From positions 3,534,001 through 3,598,000 of the forward strand of contig OY770026.1 in assembly GCA_963669455.1 (NCBI GenBank): a stretch of DNA of 64,000 bases, in the 5' to 3' direction. Position 1 is the stretch's first letter. Each line of letters begins with the position of its first letter. Below, in pieces: positions 7,374-15,638 of the stretch. The notes below the pieces were generated by a model. It was given only the letters and a program-made list of their open reading frames with translations. It did no database searches and was not told where the DNA came from. A program made the position numbers and the translations under genes. The DNA comes from JAWKWH01 sp963669455. Its GTDB lineage: Bacteria; Pseudomonadota; Alphaproteobacteria; Rhizobiales; Rhizobiaceae.

Positions 7374-8963
7374 ATGGGAGATGTGCGAGTGAGTGGTCGG
7401 TCGTTTGCCAGATCGGAAAAACAAGATGCGATGCTGGAGAAGGAAGTACCGGCTGTTGCCTATGCACGGATGTCGACAGATCACCAGAAGTATTCAACGG
7501 AAAACCAGCTCGACGTTATCCGGAACTATGCCGACACCCGCGGCCTGAAAATACTTCGTATCTTCGAGGATTCCGGGCGGTCAGGGCTTCGACTGGATGG
7601 TCGTGAAGCCCTGCAAAATCTGATGGAAGAGGTCAAATCCGGGCATGCCGACTTCAAAGCCATCCTCGTTTATGACGTCAGCCGCTGGGGACGGTTTCAA
7701 GATGCTGACGAAGGTGCTTACCACGAGCATGTTTGTTCACGCGTTGGAATCCGTGTGCACTACTGTGGTGAGCAGTTCGAGAATGACGGTAGCATTGGCT
7801 CCAACCTGCTTAAAACTGTCAAGCGGGTTATGGCTGGCGAGTACAGCCGCGAACTCTCAGTCAAGGTGTTTGCCGGGCAATGCCGCCTTGTGGAACTGGG
7901 ATTTCGCCAAGGTGGCGCGGCAGGTTACGGGTTGCGGCGTGTCTTGATCGACGAACGTGGACAACCCAAAAGAGAGCTCTCCCATGGTGAGCAGAAGAGT
8001 TTGCAAACCGATCGAGTCATCCTTGCCCCAGGACCTGAACAAGAACAGGTCATCATCCGGCGGATGTATCGAATGTTCGTGGAAAAAAACCTGAGCGAAA
8101 ACGAGATCGCTCAGATCCTGAATGCCGAAGGCATAGTGACCGATCTTGGCCGGGCGTGGACTCATACTACCGTCCACCAAGTTCTGACCAATGAGAAATA
8201 CATCGGCAACAACGTCTGGGGAAAAATAGCTTTCAAGCTGAAGCAGCGCCGTGTCACCAACCCTCGCGATATGTGGATCCGGGCCGAAGGGTTATATCCA
8301 GCGATTGTCGATCGGGCTTTGTTTCATAGAGCCCGCGAAATTGTGGATGCGCGCAGCCAACGGTATTCGGACGAGGAGCTACTTGAGGCGTTGCGCGAAT
8401 TGCTAAATCGTCAGGGCGTTTTATCTGGGTTGATTATCGATGAAGAGGAAGATCTCCCATCTTCCAGCGCCTACCGGTATCGTTTCGGCAGCCTGCTGCG
8501 TGCGTATCAATTGATCGGATATGAGCCAGAGCGGGACTACAGCTACGTCGAGACTAATCGTGCTCTTCGTAAAGCGCATCCGAGTGTTGTCGCTGAGATA
8601 ATCGAAGGCATCGAGGCCCGTGGCGGAAATGCGGTGCAGGATCCCATCACCGATCTAATCCGCGTCAATGATGAAATCACTGCATCAATTGTTCTTTCCC
8701 GATGCTATGCAACAGAGGCAGGTTCCCTTCGCTGGCGCATTCGTCTCGATACCGGCCTTGTACCCGATATCACTGTGGCCGTGCGGATGGATGAAATCAA
8801 CGAAGCGCCTCGCGACTATTACCTTTTGCCAAGCATCGACATGACGGCGAAACGACTACGATTGGCGGAACAGAACGGCCTATCGCTGGACGCCTATCGA
8901 TTTAACACCCTCGACTATTTCTACGCACTTGCTGCCCGAGCCTGGACTACGGAGGCTGCCTGA
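7374..8963 (+). CDS. Large serine recombinase
   Basis: Catalytic resolvase domain at the N-terminus: AVAYARMSTDHQKYSTENQ holds the nucleophilic Ser, followed by the conserved DSGRSGLRLDGR and the YDVSRWGRFQD motif. A 'recombinase' DNA-binding domain follows (LAPGPEQEQVIIRRMYRMFV, then LNAEGIVTDLGRAWTHTTVH, then LTNEKYIGNNVWGK). The C-terminal half lacks the usual Zn-ribbon cysteines and is divergent. Start uncertain: ATG 7374, GTG 7389 (GGGAG 8 nt upstream) or ATG 7429 are all in frame. The stop overlaps the start of the next gene (TGATG), so recombinase and both ParB-like proteins are translated together. Likely integrates, excises or inverts DNA; its att sites are not known. Confidence 0.85.
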   Translation: MGDVRVSGRSFARSEKQDAMLEKEVPAVAYARMSTDHQKYSTENQLDVIRNYADTRGLKILRIFEDSGRSGLRLDGREALQNLMEEVKSGHADFKAILVYDVSRWGRFQDADEGAYHEHVCSRVGIRVHYCGEQFENDGSIGSNLLKTVKRVMAGEYSRELSVKVFAGQCRLVELGFRQGGAAGYGLRRVLIDERGQPKRELSHGEQKSLQTDRVILAPGPEQEQVIIRRMYRMFVEKNLSENEIAQILNAEGIVTDLGRAWTHTTVHQVLTNEKYIGNNVWGKIAFKLKQRRVTNPRDMWIRAEGLYPAIVDRALFHRAREIVDARSQRYSDEELLEALRELLNRQGVLSGLIIDEEEDLPSSSAYRYRFGSLLRAYQLIGYEPERDYSYVETNRALRKAHPSVVAEIIEGIEARGGNAVQDPITDLIRVNDEITASIVLSRCYATEAGSLRWRIRLDTGLVPDITVAVRMDEINEAPRDYYLLPSIDMTAKRLRLAEQNGLSLDAYRFNTLDYFYALAARAWTTEAA

Positions 8964-9874
8964 TGTCCAACGACACCATCATTGCATCTCAAAAACAGGT
9001 GACGCGTGTTCCAACCAGCAGGATACGTGTCCTCAATCCACGTGTAAGAAATCGTCGAACTTTTAGAGAAATGGTCGAAAACATCGCACAGGTTGGACTT
9101 AAGCGCCCTATCACGGTTTCGCAGCGTGCGGGGACCAATCCGGCGGAATACGACCTCGTTTGCGGCCAAGGTCGACTGGAGGCCTTTGTCGAGTTGAAAC
9201 AAGATGAAATTCCAGCATTTGTCATTGACGCGAATGAGGCTGATTGCCTCGTCATGAGCCTTGTCGAAAACTGTGCTCGTCGTCAGCATCGACCAATCGA
9301 ACTTCTACGCGACATCAGCACCTTGCGCGAGCGCGGCTACAATGATCGGCAGATCGCAATCAAGATCGGCATGACACCTGAATATGTCGGTATGATCGCT
9401 GGTCTTCTCGAAAAAGGCGAAGAACGATTGGTATCGGCCGTAGAGACAGGTTTACTACCTCTGAACCTAGCTATCGAAATCTCCAAAGTTGATGCCGAAG
9501 GTGCTCAACGAGCTCTCATGGACGCCTACACTCAGAAACTGCTTAGAGGGAAGAAATTGGCCGCCGCGCGGCGCCTTATTGAACAGCGGGAAGTGCGAGG
9601 TCCCCATATCCGGTACAAGGGCTACGGTCGCAAGGAACGCGCAAAGCGACCTTTGATAAGTGAAGCTCTCGTTCGTGCATATCAGCAAGAGGCGAGCAGA
9701 CAGAAACTGTTAATCAAGAAGGCGGAGCTAACACAAGGAAGGTTGATGTTCGTGATCGAGGCATTCCGCTCGTTGCGAGAAGACGACCATTTTATCACTC
9801 TGCTGCGAGCCGAGGGATTGGACACGATGCCGAGCTTTCTCAGTGATGCTCTTGCCTCTCGGGGAGCAACATGA
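8963..9874 (+). CDS. ParB/RepB-like DNA-binding protein 1
   Basis: 303 aa. ParB-like N-terminal domain: VPTSRIRVLNPRV, then CGQGRLEAF in the place of the ParB GERR box, then SLVENCARRQHRPIE (ParB 'ENxxRxxLxPIE'). A helix-turn-helix follows (YNDRQIAIKIGMTPEYVGMI) and a RepB-type C-terminal part. The arginine box is altered, so CTP binding cannot be assumed. There is no ParA gene nearby, which makes classical partition unlikely. Overlaps the recombinase stop by one base and the next start by 4 bases (ATGA). Confidence 0.8.
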   Translation: MSNDTIIASQKQVTRVPTSRIRVLNPRVRNRRTFREMVENIAQVGLKRPITVSQRAGTNPAEYDLVCGQGRLEAFVELKQDEIPAFVIDANEADCLVMSLVENCARRQHRPIELLRDISTLRERGYNDRQIAIKIGMTPEYVGMIAGLLEKGEERLVSAVETGLLPLNLAIEISKVDAEGAQRALMDAYTQKLLRGKKLAAARRLIEQREVRGPHIRYKGYGRKERAKRPLISEALVRAYQQEASRQKLLIKKAELTQGRLMFVIEAFRSLREDDHFITLLRAEGLDTMPSFLSDALASRGAT

Positions 9875-10788
9875 GCCTCAAAAAGCAAGAAAAACCGAAG
9901 ACTGTGGTTTTGGGCTTCGAAAGCGAGTGTGTTGCAGTCTCGGTAGAGTCCATTTTGCCGGTGCGGACGCTAGGAAGGTCTGTCAAATCCAGCATGAAAT
10001 ATCGCCAAATCGCAGCATCTATCAAGGAGATCGGCCTGGTTGAGCCGCCAGTAATCGCTCGTAGCGCTGATGTTGAGCATAGTTGGCTTTTGCTTGATGG
10101 GCACATTCGGATCGAGGTGTTGAAAGATCTGAAGATCGAAACTGTGGAATGCCTTGTCTCAACAGATGACGAGGCATTCACATACAACAAGCGTATCAGC
10201 CGCCTAGCGCCGGTGCAGGAACACAGGATGATCCTGAGAGCGATCGAACGCGGGGTACCTGAAGACAAGATCGCCTTAGCGCTCAACGTCAATCAAACCC
10301 GCATTCGCCAAAAGGTCAGACTCCTCAACGGCATTTGCAATGAAGCGGTCGCCATACTCAAAGACAAGCCTTGCCCGTCTGCTGTTTTCGGCACTTTGCG
10401 CAAGATGAAGCCGATACGGCAGGTTGAGGCCGCCGAACTGCTGGTCAATGCCAACAATTACACTGTTGCCTATATTTCGGCGATCCTTGCCGGTACACCC
10501 CAAACGCAACTGGTTGAAACGTCAAAGCCCAAGCAGATAAAGGGCATCACTCCAGAAGCCGTGGCCCGTATGGAGCGCGAGCTAGCCCGACTTCAGGAGG
10601 GCATCACTTCAATTCAAGAAACATATGGGCAGGATCATCTGCAACTGACAGTGATTCGTGGTTACCTAACGCGACTCTTCGGAAACGGTCGTGTGGTCAA
10701 ATATCTGACAAAGCATCGCCTGGAATTACTGTCCGAGTTTCAGGCGATAACAGAACTAGAAGCTGAACCGACGCTTTCGGGAAAATAA
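9871..10788 (+). CDS. ParB/RepB-like DNA-binding protein 2
   Basis: 305 aa. Divergent ParB-like fold: SMKYRQIAASIKEIGLVEPP, LLDGHIRIEVLKDL (altered GxRR region), RISRLAPVQEHRMI, then a helix-turn-helix (VPEDKIALALNVNQTRIRQK). The C-terminal helices from residue 160 match the RepB plasmid-partition C-terminal type. It shares architecture with the preceding protein but only low identity, so the two may form a heteromer (inference). Start ATG 9871 overlaps the preceding stop as ATGA. Last gene of the recombinase operon. Confidence 0.78.
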   Translation: MSLKKQEKPKTVVLGFESECVAVSVESILPVRTLGRSVKSSMKYRQIAASIKEIGLVEPPVIARSADVEHSWLLLDGHIRIEVLKDLKIETVECLVSTDDEAFTYNKRISRLAPVQEHRMILRAIERGVPEDKIALALNVNQTRIRQKVRLLNGICNEAVAILKDKPCPSAVFGTLRKMKPIRQVEAAELLVNANNYTVAYISAILAGTPQTQLVETSKPKQIKGITPEAVARMERELARLQEGITSIQETYGQDHLQLTVIRGYLTRLFGNGRVVKYLTKHRLELLSEFQAITELEAEPTLSGK

Positions 10789-11158
10789 CCTGTCGGTGCA
10801 TTTATTGATGGGGACCCGGACCCGAAAAGCGCGGGGACCACAGGAGACGCCGCACTGTGGGGCGGATCAAGTGTGGTGGTGGGGACGGCGGCGAACCCGT
10901 GCAGAGCCCACCAGGCCGGATTGAGTTATCACTGGCCGTGCGACCATTTTCTGGTCGTTGTTGTGGGGCGTGCAAAGAGGGCTTGGCTTGCACGCCCCTG
11001 TTACTGCTGGATATCCGATGTGTCATGCGGCCGGGCGCGCGGGGAACTGCTGCAGGGCAAATGCATTACATTTTGTTCAATGAATAAATATAAATATAGT
11101 TGATTAAATGGTATTACCATTTTTATTCTTATGGTTTTAAATACTATTTATGTATTTT
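10789..11158. other. Non-coding stretch with hairpins downstream of the ParB pair
   Basis: No convincing gene. GGGGAC occurs at 10810, 10833 and 10881. Two hairpins follow: CGACCA-loop-TGGTCG (10941-10957) and GGGGCGTGCAA-loop-TTGCACGCCCC (10965-10998, 11-bp stem). Neither has a T-run, so they are not canonical terminators. From about 11075 to 11158 the DNA is strikingly AT-rich compared with its surroundings. Could include the recombinase site or an element boundary. Confidence 0.45.
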
Positions 11159-11265
11159 CAAGAGAGGACTCACATGCCCAATATAACTATTTGATTTCAA
11201 TTATATATGCTGTTTCGGTTCTGCAATTGTACCCAGGGACTTTTTTGCTTTGGAGGTTCGAGTAC
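11159..11265 (+). other. Attachment-site-like sequence B, homologous to A
   Basis: CAAGAGAGGACTCA (11159-11172) is a 12/14 match to the tRNA-Leu core. The next 90 bp align with 5597-5700, including CTATTTGATTTCAAT, GTACCC (11229), GGGACTTTTTT and TGGAGGTTCGAGTAC. Homology to A stops exactly after AGTAC (11265), where an integrase fragment begins. I infer a second, related left end. Confidence 0.55.
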
Positions 11266-11340
11266 TGCTTCAATCACATCCGGGTTGTATTCACGGGGTT
11301 GAGAATGATGCGCACGGTGACGCGGAAGCTATGAGCGGTT
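11261..11340 (-). pseudogene. Tyrosine integrase fragment (P4 type)
   Basis: On the minus strand this reads TAHSFRVT, then after a one-base deletion REYNPDVIEAV, matching the active-site segment AHGFRVTASTILNSREYNPD of the intact integrase at 17843-19027. Only about 26 codons remain. The first five bases (AGTAC) are shared with the end of att-like sequence B, suggesting a microhomology junction. Confidence 0.75.
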
Positions 11341-11357
11341 GGGAGAGACAGTGCTGT

Positions 11358-11517
11358 TCAGCGCGCGTCGATGCGTTGTTGAAGCCACTCCAGCACTTCG
11401 TCCTCGACCCATCTGACCCGGTTGCTCCTGTCCATTGCCGGGCTTATTTTGAGGCAGATTTGGCGGAAGCTCTGCCCGAAACCAAAGCTGCACCGCCGGT
11501 AGATTTGCAAACCGACT
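11358..11517 (-). pseudogene. AlpA/excisionase-like remnant
   Basis: The minus strand ends in LKISPAMDRSNRVRWVEDEV followed by LEWLQQRIDAR and stop TGA (11358-11360). This is the typical C-terminus of AlpA-family excisionase/regulator proteins that accompany P4-type integrases. The N-terminal helix-turn-helix is degenerate and no start is seen. Directly upstream of the integrase fragment in the same orientation. Confidence 0.5.
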
Positions 11518-11520
11518 AAA

Positions 11521-11550
11521 GCATAACCGCAATTTGAAATTGCATAACCG
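11521..11550. promoter_or_regulatory. Palindrome flanked by 9-bp direct repeats before the TerB operon
   Basis: GCATAACCG at 11521-11529 and again at 11542-11550, 21 bp apart (two helical turns), frames the palindrome CAATTTGAAATTG (11530-11542). It lies 60 nt before the first gene of the TerB/BrxD/BrxHI operon, a natural operator position. No clear -10/-35 pair could be assigned. Confidence 0.45.
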
Positions 11551-11610
11551 ACAAAATTCCCGGCAATATATATTACGGCTGAGCCGGAGTTAGCCAGGGA
11601 ACAGACATTT

Positions 11611-14334
11611 TTGCTGCGTTTTGTCCTAATATTTTTAGCAACGATTAGCGCTTCCAGCCAAGCAATTGGTCAAGACGCTATTGTGATGGAAGGGCAAAGA
11701 TTGCTGACTGAGAAGGGTTTGGATCCCGGGCCTGCGGACGGTTTGATGGGCCCAAATACACGGGCTGCCATTATTGAATTTCAACGCAGACAAAACCTGC
11801 CGCAGACCGGCACATTAGATGACATCACAATCAGCGAGTTGAGGTCTTCGAGCCAACTTCCTGTGATGATCGAGTTAGAGGGCGATGTTTCACGCAAGAA
11901 CGATGGCTCTAGAGACAGAGGCGACGTTACGCCTATCGATCCACCCAATCAGGCTAGGCCAATCGAGCAAAAAGTAGATGAACCGATAGCCGCTCAAAAG
12001 AAGACCGCGCCCGAGATATTGAAGCGAGAGCCACCACTTGAGTCCTTAGAGCGAAACCAATCAGGCAACGGCTCATATTTTTGGTGGATAGTGGCGCTGG
12101 TTGTTGGGTGGCTTTTGTTCCGAATACGCAGGCATAGCGGAACCAACGATGTATCACAAAATTCCGCACCTCATGAAGAGGTCGAAGCAACCGTTGCAGA
12201 TTCACATGGGCAGTGGCGACGTGAAAAGTGGAAGAAAAACACACAGTATACAGATCATTGGGATAGCGAACCTGAGCTACCCGAGATGCGGTGGCATGGA
12301 TTGGGCGAACAGGTCGAGGTCGCAGGATACCTCATCGATGGAATGGTCTATACTGGACGCCCGAACCGGTACCAATCAGCACCAAATTGCTTGATCAACC
12401 CCTCGCTTCGCGTGGCGCAATCACCATATTCCCTCGACTATCGGGCAATGCCCTATTGGCCAAAGTATCAGGATATCGATCCGCGTGCGCGGGCAACCTA
12501 TCTGTCTTGGTTGGCTCGAGGGAGACGCGATCCGACTACGGATGTCGGGTACGTCTTCTTGTTTTTCTATGGGCTGGAACGTCGTTTCTTCCTCGATCAC
12601 CCAGATACAACTGAATGCCGTGCAATTGTTAGGGAAGTAAGAAGCCTCCTCTCGGTATATGGAAAAAATAACTCGGTACAGCGTTACTTCGGCGAGTTTC
12701 TAGACGCAGCCGCCTTTCGAGTGCCGGGAGAGCTGAAGCCTATACCGGTGTTTGATCGGCGAAGCTGGGAAACACCGCTGCTCGTGCGGGTTGTCCTGGG
12801 TGTTTATGCAAACTCCGGAAAGCGGGTTTCCGCTGATTGGATGTTGTCATGGTTGGTCACTCACCCGGAACAGCGGTTACGAACGCCCGCCAAGCGATGT
12901 TTCGAGGAATTCAAAATACTATTTGGAATCGAGTTTAAGAAAAAGTTCCCTAAGGGGTATTCAGTCGCCAACACCAAACGCAAATTGCAATTCGTTTACC
13001 GGGCAGCGTCCGGCGAATTCGAGCAGGAGGTGTCCGAGAAAATTTCAAACCTGCCCGATATCTCGACGTTATCGAAGCCTATCAATGACATGGAGAAGAT
13101 TGCCGAGGAGGCCACCCAGCGGCTTGAAAAGTACAGTCGCTTCCTCGGACGAAATCCCGACGGTCGCGGGACACTAGAAGCGCAGGCCCTGTTACCCCCA
13201 GAACTGCGAAAACATTTCCCCTCCGCAGAGCTCGACCAACTCCAGTCGTGGGTCGATGAGGTACTGCGCAGCGGCGGAATCGTTACCGCGAACCGGCTCG
13301 TGGCCCAACTGGAAGGTGAAGAGCCACAAAAACTTTCCAAAGCGCAATTAACCGGTGCATCCGATGCGCTGGCACGCCTTGGATATGGAGTAGCTCCTGA
13401 TCCGCGATTTGCATTACGAACGCCGAAATCTGAAGAACCTATCATCATCTTCGATCTAGGGGATGTGGTGGAACGGCTAGAAGACGTGTCGGAAGCCTAC
13501 CGCGCCGCTCTTGTCGAAATCGCGTTAGGTGCCTTCATTGCTCATGCGGATGGCACCATCGTCGAGAGCGAAAAAGCGCTATTGCAAGACAAAGCAGCCA
13601 GAACGGATGCAATTTCCGATGCCGAACGGAAGCGCTTGTTTGCAAACATCAAATGGCTGATGGCGGTGCCGCCCGATTTCGCACTCCTTAGGCGAAATCT
13701 GAAAGAAGCGGGTGATAGTCAGCGTACGACGGTGAGAGCCGCGGTGGTTTCAATGGCGCACGCCGACAACATCATTCATCCCGAGGAAGTCGAGCGAATT
13801 GAAAAGGTATACGCGACGCTCGGGCTAGACCCGGGTTTGGCATATTCAGACCTGCATGCTGGTGTTCTTGGTGGTGAGCCCGTTACAGTGAAAGCAGCAG
13901 ACCCAAAAATGCAAGGCGAACGAATTCCCGCTGAAACAAGTGCCAAGGCGTCATCCTTAGATGCGGAACGCATTGCCGAGATTCGCGGTGACACGAAACG
14001 GGTATCCGAAGTTCTTGGCGCGATCTTCTCGGACGAGGAAACACAGGTGCGTGATGCTTCCCACGAAAATGACGAAGCAGCAATACTGGACGGCTTAGAT
14101 AGTAATCACACCGAATTGCTTATTGCGCTGATCGGAAGAGACCAATGGGATGAGAACGAGTTCGCAAGCTTGGCAGAGCGTCATGGCCTCTTATCGTCCG
14201 GTGCGCTGGAGACAATTAATGAGTGGTCTTTTATGAATTACAATGATGGTCTTCTTGAAGCGTATGACGGAATTGATTTGTCACCGGAAGTCGCGCAAGC
14301 TGTTAGGGCCGAACTAAAGAGAAGAGGAAACTGA
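11611..14334 (+). CDS. Membrane-anchored TerB-family protein with peptidoglycan-binding domain
   Basis: 907 aa. A signal peptide (1-20, FVLIFLATISASSQAIG) is followed by a peptidoglycan-binding repeat (about 22-77: LLTEKGLDPGPADGLMGPNT and RAAIIEFQRR), a Pro-rich linker, a transmembrane helix (about 156-170, YFWWIVALVVGWLLF, then positive residues), and a cytoplasmic part. That part has a TerB_N-type domain (about 210-420, WHGLGEQVEVAG, then MPYWPKYQDIDPRARATYL), a TerB-like helical domain (about 625-750, ALGAFIAHADGTIVESEKAL) and a TerB_C-like end. TTG 11611 is the start (AGGGA 10 nt upstream). The stop overlaps the next start. Predicted to link the cell wall to the cytosolic ATPase and helicase; tellurite resistance is not implied. 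Confidence 0.72.
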   Translation: MLRFVLIFLATISASSQAIGQDAIVMEGQRLLTEKGLDPGPADGLMGPNTRAAIIEFQRRQNLPQTGTLDDITISELRSSSQLPVMIELEGDVSRKNDGSRDRGDVTPIDPPNQARPIEQKVDEPIAAQKKTAPEILKREPPLESLERNQSGNGSYFWWIVALVVGWLLFRIRRHSGTNDVSQNSAPHEEVEATVADSHGQWRREKWKKNTQYTDHWDSEPELPEMRWHGLGEQVEVAGYLIDGMVYTGRPNRYQSAPNCLINPSLRVAQSPYSLDYRAMPYWPKYQDIDPRARATYLSWLARGRRDPTTDVGYVFLFFYGLERRFFLDHPDTTECRAIVREVRSLLSVYGKNNSVQRYFGEFLDAAAFRVPGELKPIPVFDRRSWETPLLVRVVLGVYANSGKRVSADWMLSWLVTHPEQRLRTPAKRCFEEFKILFGIEFKKKFPKGYSVANTKRKLQFVYRAASGEFEQEVSEKISNLPDISTLSKPINDMEKIAEEATQRLEKYSRFLGRNPDGRGTLEAQALLPPELRKHFPSAELDQLQSWVDEVLRSGGIVTANRLVAQLEGEEPQKLSKAQLTGASDALARLGYGVAPDPRFALRTPKSEEPIIIFDLGDVVERLEDVSEAYRAALVEIALGAFIAHADGTIVESEKALLQDKAARTDAISDAERKRLFANIKWLMAVPPDFALLRRNLKEAGDSQRTTVRAAVVSMAHADNIIHPEEVERIEKVYATLGLDPGLAYSDLHAGVLGGEPVTVKAADPKMQGERIPAETSAKASSLDAERIAEIRGDTKRVSEVLGAIFSDEETQVRDASHENDEAAILDGLDSNHTELLIALIGRDQWDENEFASLAERHGLLSSGALETINEWSFMNYNDGLLEAYDGIDLSPEVAQAVRAELKRRGN

Positions 14335-15638
14335 TGGCCAAAGTAAAACCTCGTGAGCGCGACACAATCATTCAGGCGTTGCGCGCCGGAGTCGTACCAA
14401 AACTTGGGTTACGCCATATCCAAGTCGGGCGTGCGAAAGAGATCGAGGAGCTTGTCAAAGATATCGAACGGATCGCGGATGGCGGATCGTCGATACGATT
14501 TGTCATTGGCGAATACGGTTCGGGCAAGACATTCTTTATGAACCTAATCAGGCTGATAGCACTAGAAAAAGGCCTGGTTGTTATGTTCGCCGATCTTGCG
14601 CCTGACCGGCGGTTGCACGCAACGGGTGGTCAAGCACGTGGCCTATACGCCGAGATGGCGAGGAACTTGGCGACCAGAACAAAACCTGATGGTGGTGCGC
14701 TTGCGAGTGTCGTTGAACGGTTTGTCGGTCAAGCGCTTCGAGACGCAAATGAACGCAATGTACCGGCTGGCAAGGTCATTCATGAGCGTCTGTCACATTT
14801 TCAGGAGCTGACTGGAGGGTTCGAGTTTGCTGAAGTTGTCAGCAGATATTGGGAAGCGCATGAATCCGGAAATGAGGATCTGAAAATCGCCGCTCTGCGG
14901 TGGCTGAGGGGCGAGTTTGCCACGCGCACCGATGCGCGCGCCGCCCTCGGCGTGCGCACCATCGTCGATGATGCAAATGTCTATGATCATTTGAAGCTAA
15001 TGTCGGCATTTGTATTAGAGGCCGGCTACACTGGTTTGTTAATCGGCCTCGACGAAATGGTGAACCTTTTCAAGCTCACATCGTCTCAAGCGAGGAACGC
15101 CAACTTTGAGCAGATCTTGCGCATCTTGAATGACGTGCTCCAGGGTAGCGCATCCCGTATCGGTTTTCTCATGGGTGGAACACCGGAGTTCCTGATGAAT
15201 ACGCGGCGCGGCCTCTACAGTTACGAGGCACTGCAGTCGCGCCTTGCCGAGAATACGTTTGTTCGAGACGGACTAGTTGATATGTCCGGTCCGATTATAC
15301 GGCTCACCAACCTCACGCCGGAGGATTTGTTTGTGCTGTTGGCGAACATCCGTGACGTTGTGCAGGGCGACGATGATCCATTACCGGACGCTGCGCTTGA
15401 AGCTTTTATGGCGCATTGCTCAGACCGAATTGGTGAAGCTTATTTCAGGACTCCGCGCAACACAGTGACTGCATTTGTCAATTTGTTAGCCGTTTTGGAA
15501 CAAAATCCGGGTGTCCAATGGCCTGACCTCATCCAAGAACTCGAAGTCAGAGAAGATCGTGGCGATGACCTCAGCGATATCGATGACAACGCTGGAGCGA
15601 AATCGCGTGACGACGATCTTACCAATTTTCGCTTGTGA
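14334..15638 (+). CDS. BrxD-like P-loop ATPase (DUF2791 type)
   Basis: 434 aa. Walker A G59-EYGSGKT66, Walker B LIGLDE (Asp240-Glu241). The flanks (LRHIQVGRAKEIEELVKDIE, FVIGEYGSGKTFF, FADLAPDRRLHATGGQARGL, LTPEDLFVLLANI) match the ATP-binding 'BREX system' family that includes BrxD of type 2 BREX. In BREX this protein is encoded beside helicase BrxHI, as here. No PglX methylase, PglZ phosphatase or BrxC-like large ATPase is present in the window. ATG 14334 overlaps the TerB stop (TGATG). Probably a ring or clamp ATPase acting on DNA with the helicase (inference). Confidence 0.82.
   Translation: MAKVKPRERDTIIQALRAGVVPKLGLRHIQVGRAKEIEELVKDIERIADGGSSIRFVIGEYGSGKTFFMNLIRLIALEKGLVVMFADLAPDRRLHATGGQARGLYAEMARNLATRTKPDGGALASVVERFVGQALRDANERNVPAGKVIHERLSHFQELTGGFEFAEVVSRYWEAHESGNEDLKIAALRWLRGEFATRTDARAALGVRTIVDDANVYDHLKLMSAFVLEAGYTGLLIGLDEMVNLFKLTSSQARNANFEQILRILNDVLQGSASRIGFLMGGTPEFLMNTRRGLYSYEALQSRLAENTFVRDGLVDMSGPIIRLTNLTPEDLFVLLANIRDVVQGDDDPLPDAALEAFMAHCSDRIGEAYFRTPRNTVTAFVNLLAVLEQNPGVQWPDLIQELEVREDRGDDLSDIDDNAGAKSRDDDLTNFRL

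Noticed and set aside
8963..10788. Plasmid repABC replication/partition region
   Set aside because: No RepA or RepC gene and no ParA; ParB-like genes are coupled to a serine recombinase instead.
10921..11010. Integron attC-like site
   Set aside because: Hairpins are present but the conserved GTTRRRY/RYYYAAC core pair is not, and no integron integrase is nearby.
10802..11026. 74-aa minus-strand frame after ParB-2
   Set aside because: Pro/Ser/Arg-rich, overlaps strong hairpins, no start signal; treated as non-coding.
11611..14334. Tellurite resistance determinant
   Set aside because: TerB domains alone do not give tellurite resistance; no terA, terC, terD or terZ genes are nearby.
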